Below are positions 8,559 to 16,868 of a stretch of DNA of 64,000 bases, piece by piece. Source of the stretch: Mycobacterium colombiense (lineage in GTDB: Bacteria; Actinomycetota; Actinomycetes; Mycobacteriales; Mycobacteriaceae); the NCBI RefSeq assembly GCF_001665835.1, contig NZ_LZSX01000073.1:124001-188000 (forward strand), given 5' to 3'. The notes under the pieces are model-generated. The model did no database searches, was not told the origin of the DNA, and was given only the letters and a program-made list of their open reading frames with translations. Numbering within the stretch: the stretch's first letter is position 1; every line of letters starts with the position of its first letter. The position numbers were made by a program, and so were the translations under genes.

Positions 8559-9347
8559 ATGCGCGACCGCGAGAAGATCGACTCGGAATTGCGGCTCATC
8601 GCGCTGCGGCGCCAGGCGATCCGCGAGCAGGGCGGCCGGCCATCGTCCCTAGAGGCCGATGCGCTGCTCGACGAGATCTTGGCCCACGGCGCGGGGTCGT
8701 CCGAGCCCGGCGCGTTCGCGGACTGGGAAACCGAAGTTATGGCCGCCGACTTTCCGCGCGACGGGAAGACACGCGTGCTCGCGTCTCGGCGACGGAAGGT
8801 CGCCGCGCTGCGCCGGTTGGGTTTGTTCGCGGCGTTACCGCTGTCTCTGGTGGCCGTGGTCTCCGCGGTGGTGGTGATGTTCGCGCTCCACCGCCAGGAT
8901 TCGTCGGCACTGCCGCAGGACGACCCGCCGTCGGCAGCGCCCTCCGCACCGGTCGTGCCGAAGGCGTCCGCTCCGCCAGTCAATGTCGCCGACTCGGCGT
9001 TCGTCGTGGCGTTGAAGCGGGAGGGCGTGCCGGTCCCCAGTCAGGAATACGTGACGAACCAGGGGCACGCGGTCTGCGAATTCCTGGCGCACCAGCCGAA
9101 CTTCGCCGATGCGGTCGGGTTCGTGCAGCGCAACTCGATCTGGGACGCGGATCAAAGCGCGAAGGTCACCGCGGGCGCCATCATGTCGTACTGTCCCCAG
9201 TCCCGACCCACAGGTTCGGATCCGACGCAGCCGGATTATCAGAAATCGTTGTCAGATTTGCAGGACATCGAACGGAACCTGCAAGGCATCCAAGGGAAAC
9301 TGCACGACATACAGGGTGGGCTGGACGCCATCCCGGGCCACCCGTAA
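8559..9347 (+). CDS. Membrane-anchored DUF732 protein with helical tail
   Basis: The 262-residue protein has a charged cytoplasmic N-terminus (about residues 1-85), one transmembrane segment (about 88-110), a Pro/Ala linker and a DUF732 domain at about 146-213 with the typical paired cysteines (Cys173, Cys212). A C-terminal tail with a regular hydrophobic pattern (DLQDIERNLQGIQGKLHDIQ) could form a coiled coil. DUF732 is common in small mycobacterial exported proteins and has no known biochemical role. The long cytoplasmic N-terminus is unusual, because most family members have only a signal peptide before the domain. Confidence 0.75.
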   Translation: MRDREKIDSELRLIALRRQAIREQGGRPSSLEADALLDEILAHGAGSSEPGAFADWETEVMAADFPRDGKTRVLASRRRKVAALRRLGLFAALPLSLVAVVSAVVVMFALHRQDSSALPQDDPPSAAPSAPVVPKASAPPVNVADSAFVVALKREGVPVPSQEYVTNQGHAVCEFLAHQPNFADAVGFVQRNSIWDADQSAKVTAGAIMSYCPQSRPTGSDPTQPDYQKSLSDLQDIERNLQGIQGKLHDIQGGLDAIPGHP

Positions 9348-9356
9348 TCCGGGTGG
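9338..9356 (+). terminator. Hairpin spanning the stop of the DUF732 gene
   Basis: Perfect seven-base arms CCACCCG and CGGGTGG surround a five-base loop containing the TAA stop. This is a plausible intrinsic terminator, without a T-run. Confidence 0.45.
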
Positions 9357-9501
9357 GCGCGTCTTGCTCGCCCGAAGGCGGTGGCCTGCAACCGTAGGGA
9401 AATTGTGGGCAATTTGTGGGCACCACCCGATCGCAGGTACAGCCAAATGCTCTCCGACTGTGGCTCGGCCAATCGGCGGCCTGAACGGTAACGTCGACTT
9501 T

Positions 9502-9567
9502 GTGCAGCGAGTGCTGGATATCGACCTCGACTTCTTCGTGACGCCGCTGTCCACTGGCAGCGATTGA
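9502..9567 (+). pseudogene. Possible 5' remnant of a UPF0489-like gene
   Basis: The frame from GTG 9502 reads VQRVLDIDLDFFVTPLST and then hits a stop at 9565. The run VLDIDLDFF resembles the start of UPF0489-type proteins, which continue for several hundred residues; nothing homologous follows in any frame I read. It lies in the otherwise gene-free stretch 9348-9615. This is recognition by eye from a short motif and could be a coincidence. Confidence 0.3.
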
Positions 9568-9615
9568 TCACGTGAAGACGATGACTGTGGCCGATGAGTC
9601 GGAGAGGCTGGGCAA

Positions 9616-9903
9616 ATGACGGACACAGGCCTGGCGACGCTTGCCTTGCTCTGCCCACGGGGGCATGTTGCGGCCACGCTGATCAAGCAAGCAGCGCATC
9701 AGCCAACCGAAATCTCACGGCCCGAAGCGGCACGGGAGCGCTGGCCGAGGGAGCGCGACGACGACTACACGCGAATGCACTGCCAGGAGTGCAACCCTCC
9801 CGAGTGGCTCGCCGGATCAACCGCAGCCATCCGGGAGAAGGTTGACCAGCTGATCAGCGACGAGTCGGAGTTTCAGGGGAGCTTCACGCTGTCGTTCTCC
9901 TGA
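9616..9903 (+). CDS. Small hypothetical protein with possible zinc-binding cysteines
   Basis: The 95-residue protein begins MTDTGLATLALLCPRGHV. It carries Cys13 and His17 in CPRGH, and Cys56 and Cys59 in HCQEC. Together these look like a split zinc ribbon, although the order and spacing are not those of a family I can name. The remainder is polar and acidic. The following gene at 9981 is also small and on the same strand. No operon partner of known function is present. Confidence 0.55.
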   Translation: MTDTGLATLALLCPRGHVAATLIKQAAHQPTEISRPEAARERWPRERDDDYTRMHCQECNPPEWLAGSTAAIREKVDQLISDESEFQGSFTLSFS

Positions 9904-9980
9904 CTGGTGTAGCAGCCGAGTGGCCACATCAATCGTGATCCCTTCAGAATGCTCGGACTCCAGGCCTAAACTTTTTTGCC

Positions 9981-10244
9981 ATGGCACCCGAACCAGAGGC
10001 ACTCCCCGATTTCTCGCCGTTCCACAAGATGAGAGAGATCGAGCTCGACCCTGAATCCGTCGTGGGCAAGGAGCTCCGCGACCGGTTCTCCCAGTTCGAT
10101 CAGTCCTTTACCGGAAAGAACCCGCTCTGGGCCGCTGTCGTGAAACTCATCGGCCTCACTGCCATGTGCGCCAAGGGTGTCATCGACCTGGAAAAAGAGG
10201 TAATCGAGCTGAGGCGCGAAGTGAGATCCCGCCGCGCCACATGA
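9981..10244 (+). CDS. Small hypothetical protein with C-terminal coiled coil
   Basis: The 87-residue protein has an acidic N-terminus, a central region (PLWAAVVKLIGLTAMCAKGV) of moderate hydrophobicity and a C-terminal helix with heptad-like spacing (DLEKEVIELRREVRSRR). It could oligomerise through the last helix. Family not recognised. It lies 77 bases after the 9616 gene and before the mycolic acid cyclopropane synthase. Confidence 0.55.
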   Translation: MAPEPEALPDFSPFHKMREIELDPESVVGKELRDRFSQFDQSFTGKNPLWAAVVKLIGLTAMCAKGVIDLEKEVIELRREVRSRRAT

Positions 10245-10425
10245 TCGTTGGCAGGCGAGCCGCCGCGCTGGACGGTTGCCTCGAAGATCACGCGTAGCGG
10301 CTGGGGTCCGTTAGTTGTGCGGGGTCCACTGCTTTTCCGTCGTTACAGCGCCCGCTCGGTGGTGCTTCGGCGTAACCTCGGCGATGGGGCGCGGTCCTCC
10401 TGGGCCCAGAAGGGCGCACAAGATT

Positions 10426-11292
10426 ATGGCCAACAAGCTGACGCCGCACTTCGCGGATGTGCAGGCGCACTACGACTTGTCCGACGACTTCTTTCGCCTG
10501 TTTCTGGACCCGACTCAGACCTACAGTTGCGCGTTCTTCGAACGCGGCGACATGACGCTGGAAGAGGCGCAGATCGCCAAGATCGACCTGGCGCTTGGCA
10601 AGCTGGGCCTGCAGCCGGGCATGACGCTGCTCGATATCGGCTGCGGCTGGGGCGCGACCATGCGGCGGGCGATCGACACGTACGACGTGAACGTCGTCGG
10701 CCTGACGTTGTCGAAAAACCAGACCGCCCATGTACAGAGTTTGTTCGACGAGATTGACAGCCCCCGCAGCAAGCGGGTGTTACTGAACGGCTGGGAACAG
10801 TTCGACGAGCCCGTCGACCGCATCGTGTCGATCGGTGCGTTCGAGCACTTCGGCCCTGACCGGTATGACGACTTCTTCTCGCTGGCCCATAATATTCTGC
10901 CCACTGACGGCGGCGTGATGCTGCTGCACACCATCACCAGCTTGACGGCACAGCAAATGTTCGATCGCGGCTTGCCGATTACAGCCGAGCTCGTCGGGTT
11001 CTTCAAGTTCCTCTTGACCGAGATCTTCCCGGGCGGCGCGACGCCGTCGATCGAAATGGTGGAGGAGCATTCTGCGAAAGCGGGTTTCACGTTGACTCGC
11101 CGCCAGTCGCTGCAGCCTCATTACGCCAGGACTCTCGACCTATGGGCAGAGGCGCTCGAGGCGCACAAGGACGAGGCGATCGCGATTCAGTCCCACGAGA
11201 TGTACGAGCGCTACATGAAGTACCTGACCGGCTGCGCCGATTTGTTCCGGATCGGCTACATCGACGTCAACCAGTTCACCCTGGAGAAGTAG
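10426..11292 (+). CDS. Cyclopropane mycolic acid synthase family methyltransferase
   Basis: This 288-residue enzyme of the CmaA/MmaA/PcaA family uses S-adenosylmethionine to modify double bonds of meromycolic chains. It begins MANKLTPHFADVQAHYDLSD. The SAM motif DIGCGWG is at residues 70-76, and GAFEHFG and the C-terminal MKYLTGCADLFRIGYIDVNQ are diagnostic. The middle (HTITSL, then RGLP and EIFPGG) resembles CmaA1 more than PcaA, but the family has many paralogues and I give no symbol. The start was set at 10426 because it matches the family N-terminus; the longer frame from 10315 adds non-homologous sequence. It lies in a block that appears poorer in GC. Confidence 0.88.
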   Translation: MANKLTPHFADVQAHYDLSDDFFRLFLDPTQTYSCAFFERGDMTLEEAQIAKIDLALGKLGLQPGMTLLDIGCGWGATMRRAIDTYDVNVVGLTLSKNQTAHVQSLFDEIDSPRSKRVLLNGWEQFDEPVDRIVSIGAFEHFGPDRYDDFFSLAHNILPTDGGVMLLHTITSLTAQQMFDRGLPITAELVGFFKFLLTEIFPGGATPSIEMVEEHSAKAGFTLTRRQSLQPHYARTLDLWAEALEAHKDEAIAIQSHEMYERYMKYLTGCADLFRIGYIDVNQFTLEK

Positions 11293-11463
11293 GGATTGCC
11301 CGAGGCCGAAGCGCGTGAGCTGGCCGGCTAGATCGGGCTGACCGTTACGACGAAAAGACGTCACTCGTCTGTCTTAGGGCCCACCTAGCGGCGGCGCATG
11401 TCCGTTGCATCGGATCTTCTTGTGAATTAACCGAATATCGCAACCTGTTTGCGTAATGAGAAC

Positions 11464-12375
11464 TTACGAAAATAGGTCGGGGTGTTCGGCGATGTAGTGG
11501 GCCACCGTCGATGCTGGCTGCCCGGTGACCGTCTCGACGTCGTCGGTGGCGCGGTCATAGCGTCCGGCGCGGTGGAGCAGCGCCATGGTGGCCAGATGCT
11601 GTTCGAGGTGTGCGGGCAGACCGAGCGGCCTGAGCACCTCCTGCACCCAGAGGTCATGAGCAATGTCAGTGCCCTGTATCGGTCGGCCAATTCCGAGGGT
11701 GTATTCGGCTGCCAGCCCATCGATGTCGAGGCTGACCGGGCCGGTCAATTCGTAGATATCGCCGATGCGCTTCGTGGGATCGACGAGCACGGCTGCCACC
11801 GTGCGGGCCACATCGCTCGTGGCAATTGGGGACGTCCGGCCACTTCCGAATGGCAACGCCAAGAGGTTTCGCTGGCGCACAGCCGGAGCGGCGAGCCAAG
11901 TGAATATCGGATTGTCGAGGAAAGCGGTCGGCCTGATGTGCACGACTGGTACACCCGACCAGTTCAGGACGTGCTCGGCCAGGTAGTGCAGGCGATGTTG
12001 GTGGGACTCGTCTTTACTTGTCAGCGTCATCTGGGAAACGGTCATCTGAGACATGTTTACGAGCACCTCAAGGCCGCTGTATTCTCTTGCGGCAGCACAG
12101 ATCACAGCAGTTGCCTTCAAATAGTCTGAAGAGACGCTCATGGAAAAGAACATCCGATCAACGCCGGCCATCGCATGAACGACGTCTTGCGGCTCGGTCA
12201 GGTCTCCAACAACGACCTGCGCGCCGATTGTGCGCAGCTGGTCAGCCCTGGCGTCGTCGTGGTGGACCATTGCGCGCACCTGATGCCCACCCTGGCGCAG
12301 TAGCTCTACCACCTGTCGGCTCACCCCGCCGGTACCGCCGCCGGCACCGGTGATCAGGTAAGCGGGTGCACCCAT
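11464..12375 (-). CDS. NmrA-type NAD(P)-binding reductase or sensor
   Basis: The 303-residue protein has an N-terminal Rossmann motif (YLITGAGGGTGG, residues 6-17) and no classical YxxxK pair. This is typical of atypical SDRs of the NmrA/quinone-reductase-2 type that bind NAD(P)(H) and act as redox sensors or reductases. GC is low for this genome: by hand count, positions 11941-12060 hold 66 G/C in 120. With tRNA-Thr only about 100 bases upstream, acquisition by transfer is possible. Substrate unknown. Confidence 0.75.
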   Translation of the reverse strand: MGAPAYLITGAGGGTGGVSRQVVELLRQGGHQVRAMVHHDDARADQLRTIGAQVVVGDLTEPQDVVHAMAGVDRMFFSMSVSSDYLKATAVICAAAREYSGLEVLVNMSQMTVSQMTLTSKDESHQHRLHYLAEHVLNWSGVPVVHIRPTAFLDNPIFTWLAAPAVRQRNLLALPFGSGRTSPIATSDVARTVAAVLVDPTKRIGDIYELTGPVSLDIDGLAAEYTLGIGRPIQGTDIAHDLWVQEVLRPLGLPAHLEQHLATMALLHRAGRYDRATDDVETVTGQPASTVAHYIAEHPDLFS

Positions 12376-12474
12376 GGCGACTCCTTAAGGGCCATCATTT
12401 CGACGAAGGCGCCTAGGCGCGGCTGGCAAACGCCTGTACCGCGCCTGCCAGTACAAACAGCGGCACAGAACGAG

Positions 12475-12546
12475 AGCCCCCTGTCAGGATTGAACTGACG
12501 ACCGCTCGCTTACAAGGCGAGTGCTCTACCACTGAGCTAAGGAGGC
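12475..12546 (-). tRNA. tRNA-Thr (anticodon TGT)
   Basis: The reverse strand folds as a cloverleaf: acceptor GCCTCCT pairs with AGGGGGC (one T-G wobble), the D arm is AGCTCAGTGGTAGAGCA, the anticodon loop CTTGTAA gives TGT, and the T arm is GTCAG-TTCAATC-CTGAC. CCA is not encoded. It sits at the boundary between the low-GC block and the conserved phoPR region. Confidence 0.93.
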
Positions 12547-12573
12547 GGGGTAAACCGGACCCAGCCTAATCGG

Positions 12574-13290
12574 TCAGTCGCCGGTGTCGATCACGCGCGC
12601 TGAGCGCACCGCCCGCGACGACGGACGCCGTCGCCCCGGCAGCGGAATCCGGTCGGCGATGCTGCTCAGCGGGTTGACCACCATGGTGAGCGCGATGACG
12701 GCGTCTTGCAGCGTGGCGATGGCGGGCTCGAGCGCCTCCATCCCGGGCGTGAGCCGGGCCAGGGTGTCGGCGACATCGGCGAGCTGATCCAGCGGCCCGT
12801 GCTTGGCCGTCAGCTTGTCGACGAGGCCGCCCTCGGCCAGCAGCCGGTCGGCCAGCCCGTCCTCGGCCAGCAGCCGCTCGATCAGACCCTCCTCGGCGAC
12901 CAGCTGATCGGCCAGCCCGCCGGGCTGCAGCGTGCGGTGCAGGGCGCCGCCCTCGACGGTCAGCCGGTCCAGCAAGCCGCCTTCCGCCGTCAGCATGTCG
13001 ACCACCCCGCCCGGGCGCAGCAGCCGGTCGATGGGCCCGTCCGCCGCTATGGCCCGGCCCAGTGGGGCGTCGTCGTCGAGCAGCCTGGCCAGCCGGTTGG
13101 CACGGACGATCGCGTCGTCGATCCCCAGCATGGACGTCATGGCAGTGGTGCCGCCGGCACCTCCCTCACCCAGCGCCCGCTTCGCGACGCCGACGGCCGC
13201 GCTCGCGACGCCCAAACCCGCATCCGCGGCGGCCAGCCCCACCCGGGCGGGCGCGGTCGCAGCCGACACGATGTTTCTGGCGAGGTTCAT
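12574..13290 (-). CDS. Decapeptide-repeat protein (Rv0756c-like)
   Basis: The 238-residue protein has an Ala-rich helical N-terminus, nine consecutive 10-residue repeats (residues 85-174) and a C-terminal hydrophobic helix near 187-213. Repeats follow the pattern G-L-x-D-x-L-x-A-E-G, for example GLADRLLAEG and GLVDKLTAKH, with no insertion between units. Position next to and divergent from phoP matches Rv0756c of Mtb, whose function is unknown. The regular Leu spacing suggests a stacked helical or solenoid structure. No signal peptide is evident. Confidence 0.8.
   Translation of the reverse strand: MNLARNIVSAATAPARVGLAAADAGLGVASAAVGVAKRALGEGGAGGTTAMTSMLGIDDAIVRANRLARLLDDDAPLGRAIAADGPIDRLLRPGGVVDMLTAEGGLLDRLTVEGGALHRTLQPGGLADQLVAEEGLIERLLAEDGLADRLLAEGGLVDKLTAKHGPLDQLADVADTLARLTPGMEALEPAIATLQDAVIALTMVVNPLSSIADRIPLPGRRRPSSRAVRSARVIDTGD
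12769..13038 (-). repeat. Nine 30-base in-frame repeats
   Basis: The nine units encode residues 85-174 of the Rv0756c-like protein. Many share cagcCGGTCG-type sequence on the plus strand, but codons vary, so the protein pattern rather than the DNA is conserved. Confidence 0.8.
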
Positions 13291-13389
13291 CCCACGAGTC
13301 TATTCGCGACGCCGGCCGGGAAAGGGCTTTACGTCCCAAGGCAATGCGATGATCCTGGCAGACTACTATCAGGCCGTTGGCACTGAGCT

Positions 13390-13429
13390 TTCAGCAAGCA
13401 CACAACCTTCACATAGCAAACGTTCAAGC
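13390..13429 (+). promoter_or_regulatory. Candidate PhoP-binding direct repeats upstream of phoP
   Basis: Three TTCA-led hexamers to decamers lie in direct order before phoP: TTCAGC (13390), TTCACATAGC (13408) and TTCAAGC (13423). Mtb PhoP binds direct repeats and acts on its own promoter. The spacing here (18 and 15 bases) is not the ideal helical repeat, so this is only a candidate. Confidence 0.3.
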
Positions 13430-13446
13430 AAGGAACATGAGATCTG

Positions 13447-14166
13447 ATGACATCGACAACCCCCAATGACACGAAACCGGAGGCCCGCGTCCTCGTCGTC
13501 GATGACGAAGCCAACATCGTCGAGCTGCTCTCGGTAAGTCTGAAATTTCAGGGTTTCGAGGTCCATACGGCGACCAACGGCGCACAAGCCCTGGATCGGG
13601 CGCGGGAGGCCCGGCCCGACGCGGTGATCCTCGACGTGATGATGCCGGGCATGGACGGGTTCGGAGTGCTGCGCCGGCTGCGCGCCGACGGCATCGATGC
13701 CCCCGCACTGTTCTTGACCGCGCGGGATTCCTTGCAGGACAAGATCGCCGGCCTGACGCTGGGCGGCGACGACTATGTGACGAAGCCGTTCAGCCTCGAA
13801 GAGGTCGTCGCCCGGCTGCGGGTCATCCTGCGCCGCGCCGGCAAAGGCGGCGCCGAACCGCGCAGCGCGCGGCTCACTTTCGCCGACATCGAGCTCGACG
13901 AGGAAACCCACGAAGTGTGGAAGGCAGGTCAGCCGGTATCGCTGTCGCCGACCGAATTCACGCTGCTGCGTTATTTTGTGATCAATGCCGGCACGGTGTT
14001 GAGCAAGCCGAAGATCCTCGACCACGTGTGGCGCTACGACTTCGGAGGTGACGTCAATGTCGTCGAGTCCTATGTGTCATACCTGCGCCGCAAGATCGAC
14101 ACCGGGGAAAAGCGGCTGCTACACACCCTGCGCGGAGTGGGTTATGTATTGCGGGAACCGCGCTGA
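13447..14166 (+). CDS. phoP: PhoP, two-component response regulator
   Basis: The 239-residue OmpR-class regulator is nearly identical to Mtb PhoP outside the N-terminus. The receiver domain (about residues 14-125) has the acidic pair Asp19/Asp20, phosphoacceptor Asp63 in ILDVMMPGMDG and Lys113 in TKPF. The winged-helix DNA-binding domain ends VSYLRRKIDTGEKRLLHTLR and GYVLREPR. PhoP with PhoR controls acid-responsive, lipid and secretion genes in pathogenic mycobacteria. The start at 13447 follows AAGGAAC by about ten bases. phoR follows 22 bases later, and the repeat protein is divergent upstream. Confidence 0.97.
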   Translation: MTSTTPNDTKPEARVLVVDDEANIVELLSVSLKFQGFEVHTATNGAQALDRAREARPDAVILDVMMPGMDGFGVLRRLRADGIDAPALFLTARDSLQDKIAGLTLGGDDYVTKPFSLEEVVARLRVILRRAGKGGAEPRSARLTFADIELDEETHEVWKAGQPVSLSPTEFTLLRYFVINAGTVLSKPKILDHVWRYDFGGDVNVVESYVSYLRRKIDTGEKRLLHTLRGVGYVLREPR

Positions 14167-14188
14167 GCCGGTGGGCAGAAGTAGATAA

Positions 14189-15631
14189 ATGGACATCAAG
14201 CCTCGACGTGGACTGCCCCTTCGGATAGGGCTCGTCGCCGCAACCCTGGCCCTGGTCGCCTGCGGCCTCGCCGTGTCGGGCATCGCGGTCACGTCGATCC
14301 TGCAGCACAGCCTTGTCAGCCGCATCGACTCCACACTGCTCGACGCGTCCCGCGGTTGGGCGCAGGCCCCGCGGCGGCAGTCGGCGCCGCCCTACGAGGG
14401 GCCCGACCCGGGCCGTCCGCCGTCGAAGTTCTATGTGCGCGGCGTCGGCATCGACGGCACCCCGTTCACCGCCATCAACGACCGCAATGCCGAACCGGCG
14501 TTACCGGCGGACAACGACGTGGGCCCCAACCCGACGACGCTGCCCTCGGTGCACGGTTCGGACATTCAGTGGCGGGCCGTATCGGTGCACGGTCCGCACG
14601 GGCTGACCACGGTCGCGGTCGACCTGTCCGACGTTCAGCACACGGTCAGCTCGCTGGTCTGGTTGCAGATGGGCATCGGGGTGGCGGTGCTGGCGGTGGT
14701 CGGGATCGCCAGCTTCGCGGTGGTGCAGCGCAGCCTGCGGCCCCTGGTCGAGGTCGAGCGGACGGCCGCGGCGATCGCCTCCGGTCAGCTGGATCGCCGT
14801 GTGCCAGAACGAGATCCGCGAACCGAGGTGGGCCGACTATCCCAGGCGCTCAACGGGATGCTTGCGCAGATTCAGCAGGCGCTGGCGTCCTCGGAGTCCT
14901 CCGCGGAGAAGGCCCGCGGCTCCGAGGACCGGATGCGCCGGTTCATCACCGACGCCAGCCACGAACTGCGTACCCCGCTGACCACCATCCGCGGCTTCGC
15001 GGAGCTGTACCGGCAGGGCGCCGCCCGCGACGTCGCGATGCTGTTGTCGCGCATCGAGAGCGAGGCGTCCCGGATGGGCCTACTGGTCGACGACTTGCTG
15101 CTGCTGGCCCGCCTCGACGTCCAACGACCCCTCGAACACCATCGGGTGGACCTGCTGGCGCTGGCCAGCGACGCCGTGCACGACGGACGGGCGATGGACC
15201 CCAGGCGCACCATCACCATGGAGGTCCTGGATGGTCCCGGCACCCCGGAGGTGCTCGGTGATGAGGCGCGGATCCGCCAGGTGTTGAGCAACCTGGTCGT
15301 CAACGCCCTGCAGCACACCCCGGAAAGCGCGGACGTCACCGTGCGGGTCGGCACGGACGGCGACGACGCGGTGCTCGAAGTGGCGGACCAGGGTCCCGGC
15401 ATGAATCAGCAGGACGCGTCGCGCGTCTTCGAGCGGTTCTATCGCACCGACTCGTCGCGGGCGCGGGCCAGCGGCGGTACCGGACTGGGGCTATCGATCG
15501 TCGAGTCGTTGGTGCGTGCGCACGGCGGTGCCGTCAGCGTGACCACCGCGCTCGGCCAGGGCTGTCGCTTCCGGGTGACGCTGCCACGCATCAGCGACGT
15601 GTCCGCAGCCGAGCCGGTTCACGCCAACTGA
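14189..15631 (+). CDS. phoR: PhoR, two-component sensor histidine kinase
   Basis: The 480-residue membrane kinase partners PhoP. A first membrane helix (about residues 12-34) and a second (about 155-178) bracket an extracytoplasmic sensor of about 120 residues. A HAMP linker follows (about 180-235), then the dimerisation domain with phospho-accepting His258 in [10 protein letters not shown]. The ATPase domain has the N box [16 protein letters not shown] and [10 protein letters not shown]. The length is close to Mtb PhoR (485). The sensor is the least conserved part and would set any difference in signal response. Confidence 0.96.
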   Translation: MDIKPRRGLPLRIGLVAATLALVACGLAVSGIAVTSILQHSLVSRIDSTLLDASRGWAQAPRRQSAPPYEGPDPGRPPSKFYVRGVGIDGTPFTAINDRNAEPALPADNDVGPNPTTLPSVHGSDIQWRAVSVHGPHGLTTVAVDLSDVQHTVSSLVWLQMGIGVAVLAVVGIASFAVVQRSLRPLVEVERTAAAIASGQLDRRVPERDPRTEVGRLSQALNGMLAQIQQALASSESSAEKARGSEDRMRRFITDASHELRTPLTTIRGFAELYRQGAARDVAMLLSRIESEASRMGLLVDDLLLLARLDVQRPLEHHRVDLLALASDAVHDGRAMDPRRTITMEVLDGPGTPEVLGDEARIRQVLSNLVVNALQHTPESADVTVRVGTDGDDAVLEVADQGPGMNQQDASRVFERFYRTDSSRARASGGTGLGLSIVESLVRAHGGAVSVTTALGQGCRFRVTLPRISDVSAAEPVHAN

Positions 15632-16023
15632 GCCAGCGCCGCCTTGATCTTGGCCTGCGCCTCGTCCAGCGATTCCGGCGACGGGTTGCGGTCGACGTTG
15701 GCGAAGCCGAAGTCGCTGAGGCTGCGGGTGGGGAAGACGTGCACGTGCAGGTGCGGCACCTCGAGCCCGGCGATGATCACGCCGGACCGCTCGGTTCGGA
15801 ACGCCTTGCACACCGCCTTGCCGATCAACTGGCTCACTTCCATGACCCGGGCGAAGGCCGCACCGTCCACGTCCTGCCAGTTGTCGATTTCGGCGCGGGG
15901 CACGACGAGCGTGTGCCCCTGTGTCATGGGCTCGATCGTCAGGAACGCGACGACGTCGTCGTCCTCGTAGACGAAACGGCCGGGAAGTTCACGGTTGATG
16001 ATCTTGGTGAAGATCGACGCCAT
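15619..16023 (-). CDS. HIT-family nucleotide-binding protein (Rv0759c-like)
   Basis: The 134-residue protein has the histidine triad motif HLHVHVFP, with the catalytic middle histidine, in its last third. HIT proteins hydrolyse or transfer nucleotidyl groups from substrates such as AMP-linked compounds. The start at 16023 ([15 protein letters not shown]) fits the family N-terminus; an in-frame extension to 16155 does not. The gene converges on phoR and overlaps its last 13 bases. Same place in Mtb: Rv0759c. Confidence 0.9.
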   Translation of the reverse strand: MASIFTKIINRELPGRFVYEDDDVVAFLTIEPMTQGHTLVVPRAEIDNWQDVDGAAFARVMEVSQLIGKAVCKAFRTERSGVIIAGLEVPHLHVHVFPTRSLSDFGFANVDRNPSPESLDEAQAKIKAALAQLA

Positions 16024-16181
16024 GGCCCCAGCATAGGTGCGTCCAAATTGCGGTAGCGGCTGTGGTCGCCCTCGCACCACGAGCCGCAAAGCAATCTCGG
16101 CGACGTACCGATGAGTTCGGCCACTGTCTCGGGTCAATCCTGCGACGCCCCACAACGCGGATGGATTCAGGAGATCTCACC

Positions 16182-16841
16182 ATGTCACGAGTGCGTGTGC
16201 ACAACTTTTCGGTTTCCCTCGACGGCTTCGGTACGGGTATCGGCCAAAGCATGGATGCGCCGTTCGGGCACGCCGGCGGACGGCTACACGAGTGGTTTTT
16301 CGCGACACGGGCCTTCCGCGCAATGCACGGCGAGTCGGGCGGGTCCACCGGCATCGACGACGCCTTGGCCAGCCAATGGGCGCCGGGCATCGGCGCCGAA
16401 ATCATGGGACGCAACAAGTTCGGGCCGCAGCGCGGACCATGGACCCGTGACGCGAGCGGTGAAGAATGGAAAGGCTGGTGGGGAGAAGAGCCGCCCTTTC
16501 ACACCCCGGTCTTCGTGCTCACCCACCACCCCCGGCCCTCGATCGAGATGGAAGGTGGCACCACTTTCCACTTCATCGACGCAAGTCCCATCGAATCACT
16601 CCAGATTGCACGAAAAGCCGTTGGCAACAGCGATATTCGCCTCGGTGGGGGACCGTCGAGCGTCCGCCAATTCCTTGCCGCGGACCTCGTCGACCATCTG
16701 CACATCGCGGTGGTGCCGATCATCTTGGGGCGCGGGGAGCCGGTGTGGGAGGGGCTGGAGCGCCTTGAACAGCGATTCGACACGGTGGAGTCGGTGAGCA
16801 GCCCCAGCGGCGTGGCGCATCTGATCTTCACGCGCCGCTAG
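16182..16841 (+). CDS. Dihydrofolate reductase-fold (RibD C-terminal) oxidoreductase
   Basis: The 219-residue protein belongs to the RibD-C/DHFR-like family. It starts RVHNFSVSLDGFGTGIGQSM, carries EIMGRNKFGP in the middle and GGGPSSVRQFLAADLVDHLH near the C-terminus, with PIILGRG after it. It likely uses NADPH to reduce a small pterin-, flavin- or drug-like substrate; the substrate is unknown. AGGAGA precedes the ATG at 16182. Mtb has no gene between Rv0759c and Rv0760c, so this is an insertion relative to that order. Confidence 0.85.
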   Translation: MSRVRVHNFSVSLDGFGTGIGQSMDAPFGHAGGRLHEWFFATRAFRAMHGESGGSTGIDDALASQWAPGIGAEIMGRNKFGPQRGPWTRDASGEEWKGWWGEEPPFHTPVFVLTHHPRPSIEMEGGTTFHFIDASPIESLQIARKAVGNSDIRLGGGPSSVRQFLAADLVDHLHIAVVPIILGRGEPVWEGLERLEQRFDTVESVSSPSGVAHLIFTRR

Positions 16842-16868
16842 GAAGATCGCCGTTGGTCCAAGGCCGCC

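Noticed and set aside
9348..12475. Attachment-site duplicate of the tRNA-Thr 3' end
   Set aside because: I looked by eye for a copy of the T-arm/acceptor sequence to the left of the tRNA and saw none, so no integrase-type island is claimed.
12769..13038. CRISPR-like reading of the 30-base repeats
   Set aside because: The units are in-frame coding repeats without spacers.
13437..13469. Ten-codon upstream frame overlapping the phoP start
   Set aside because: It uses the same AAGGAA as phoP with too short a spacing; likely chance.
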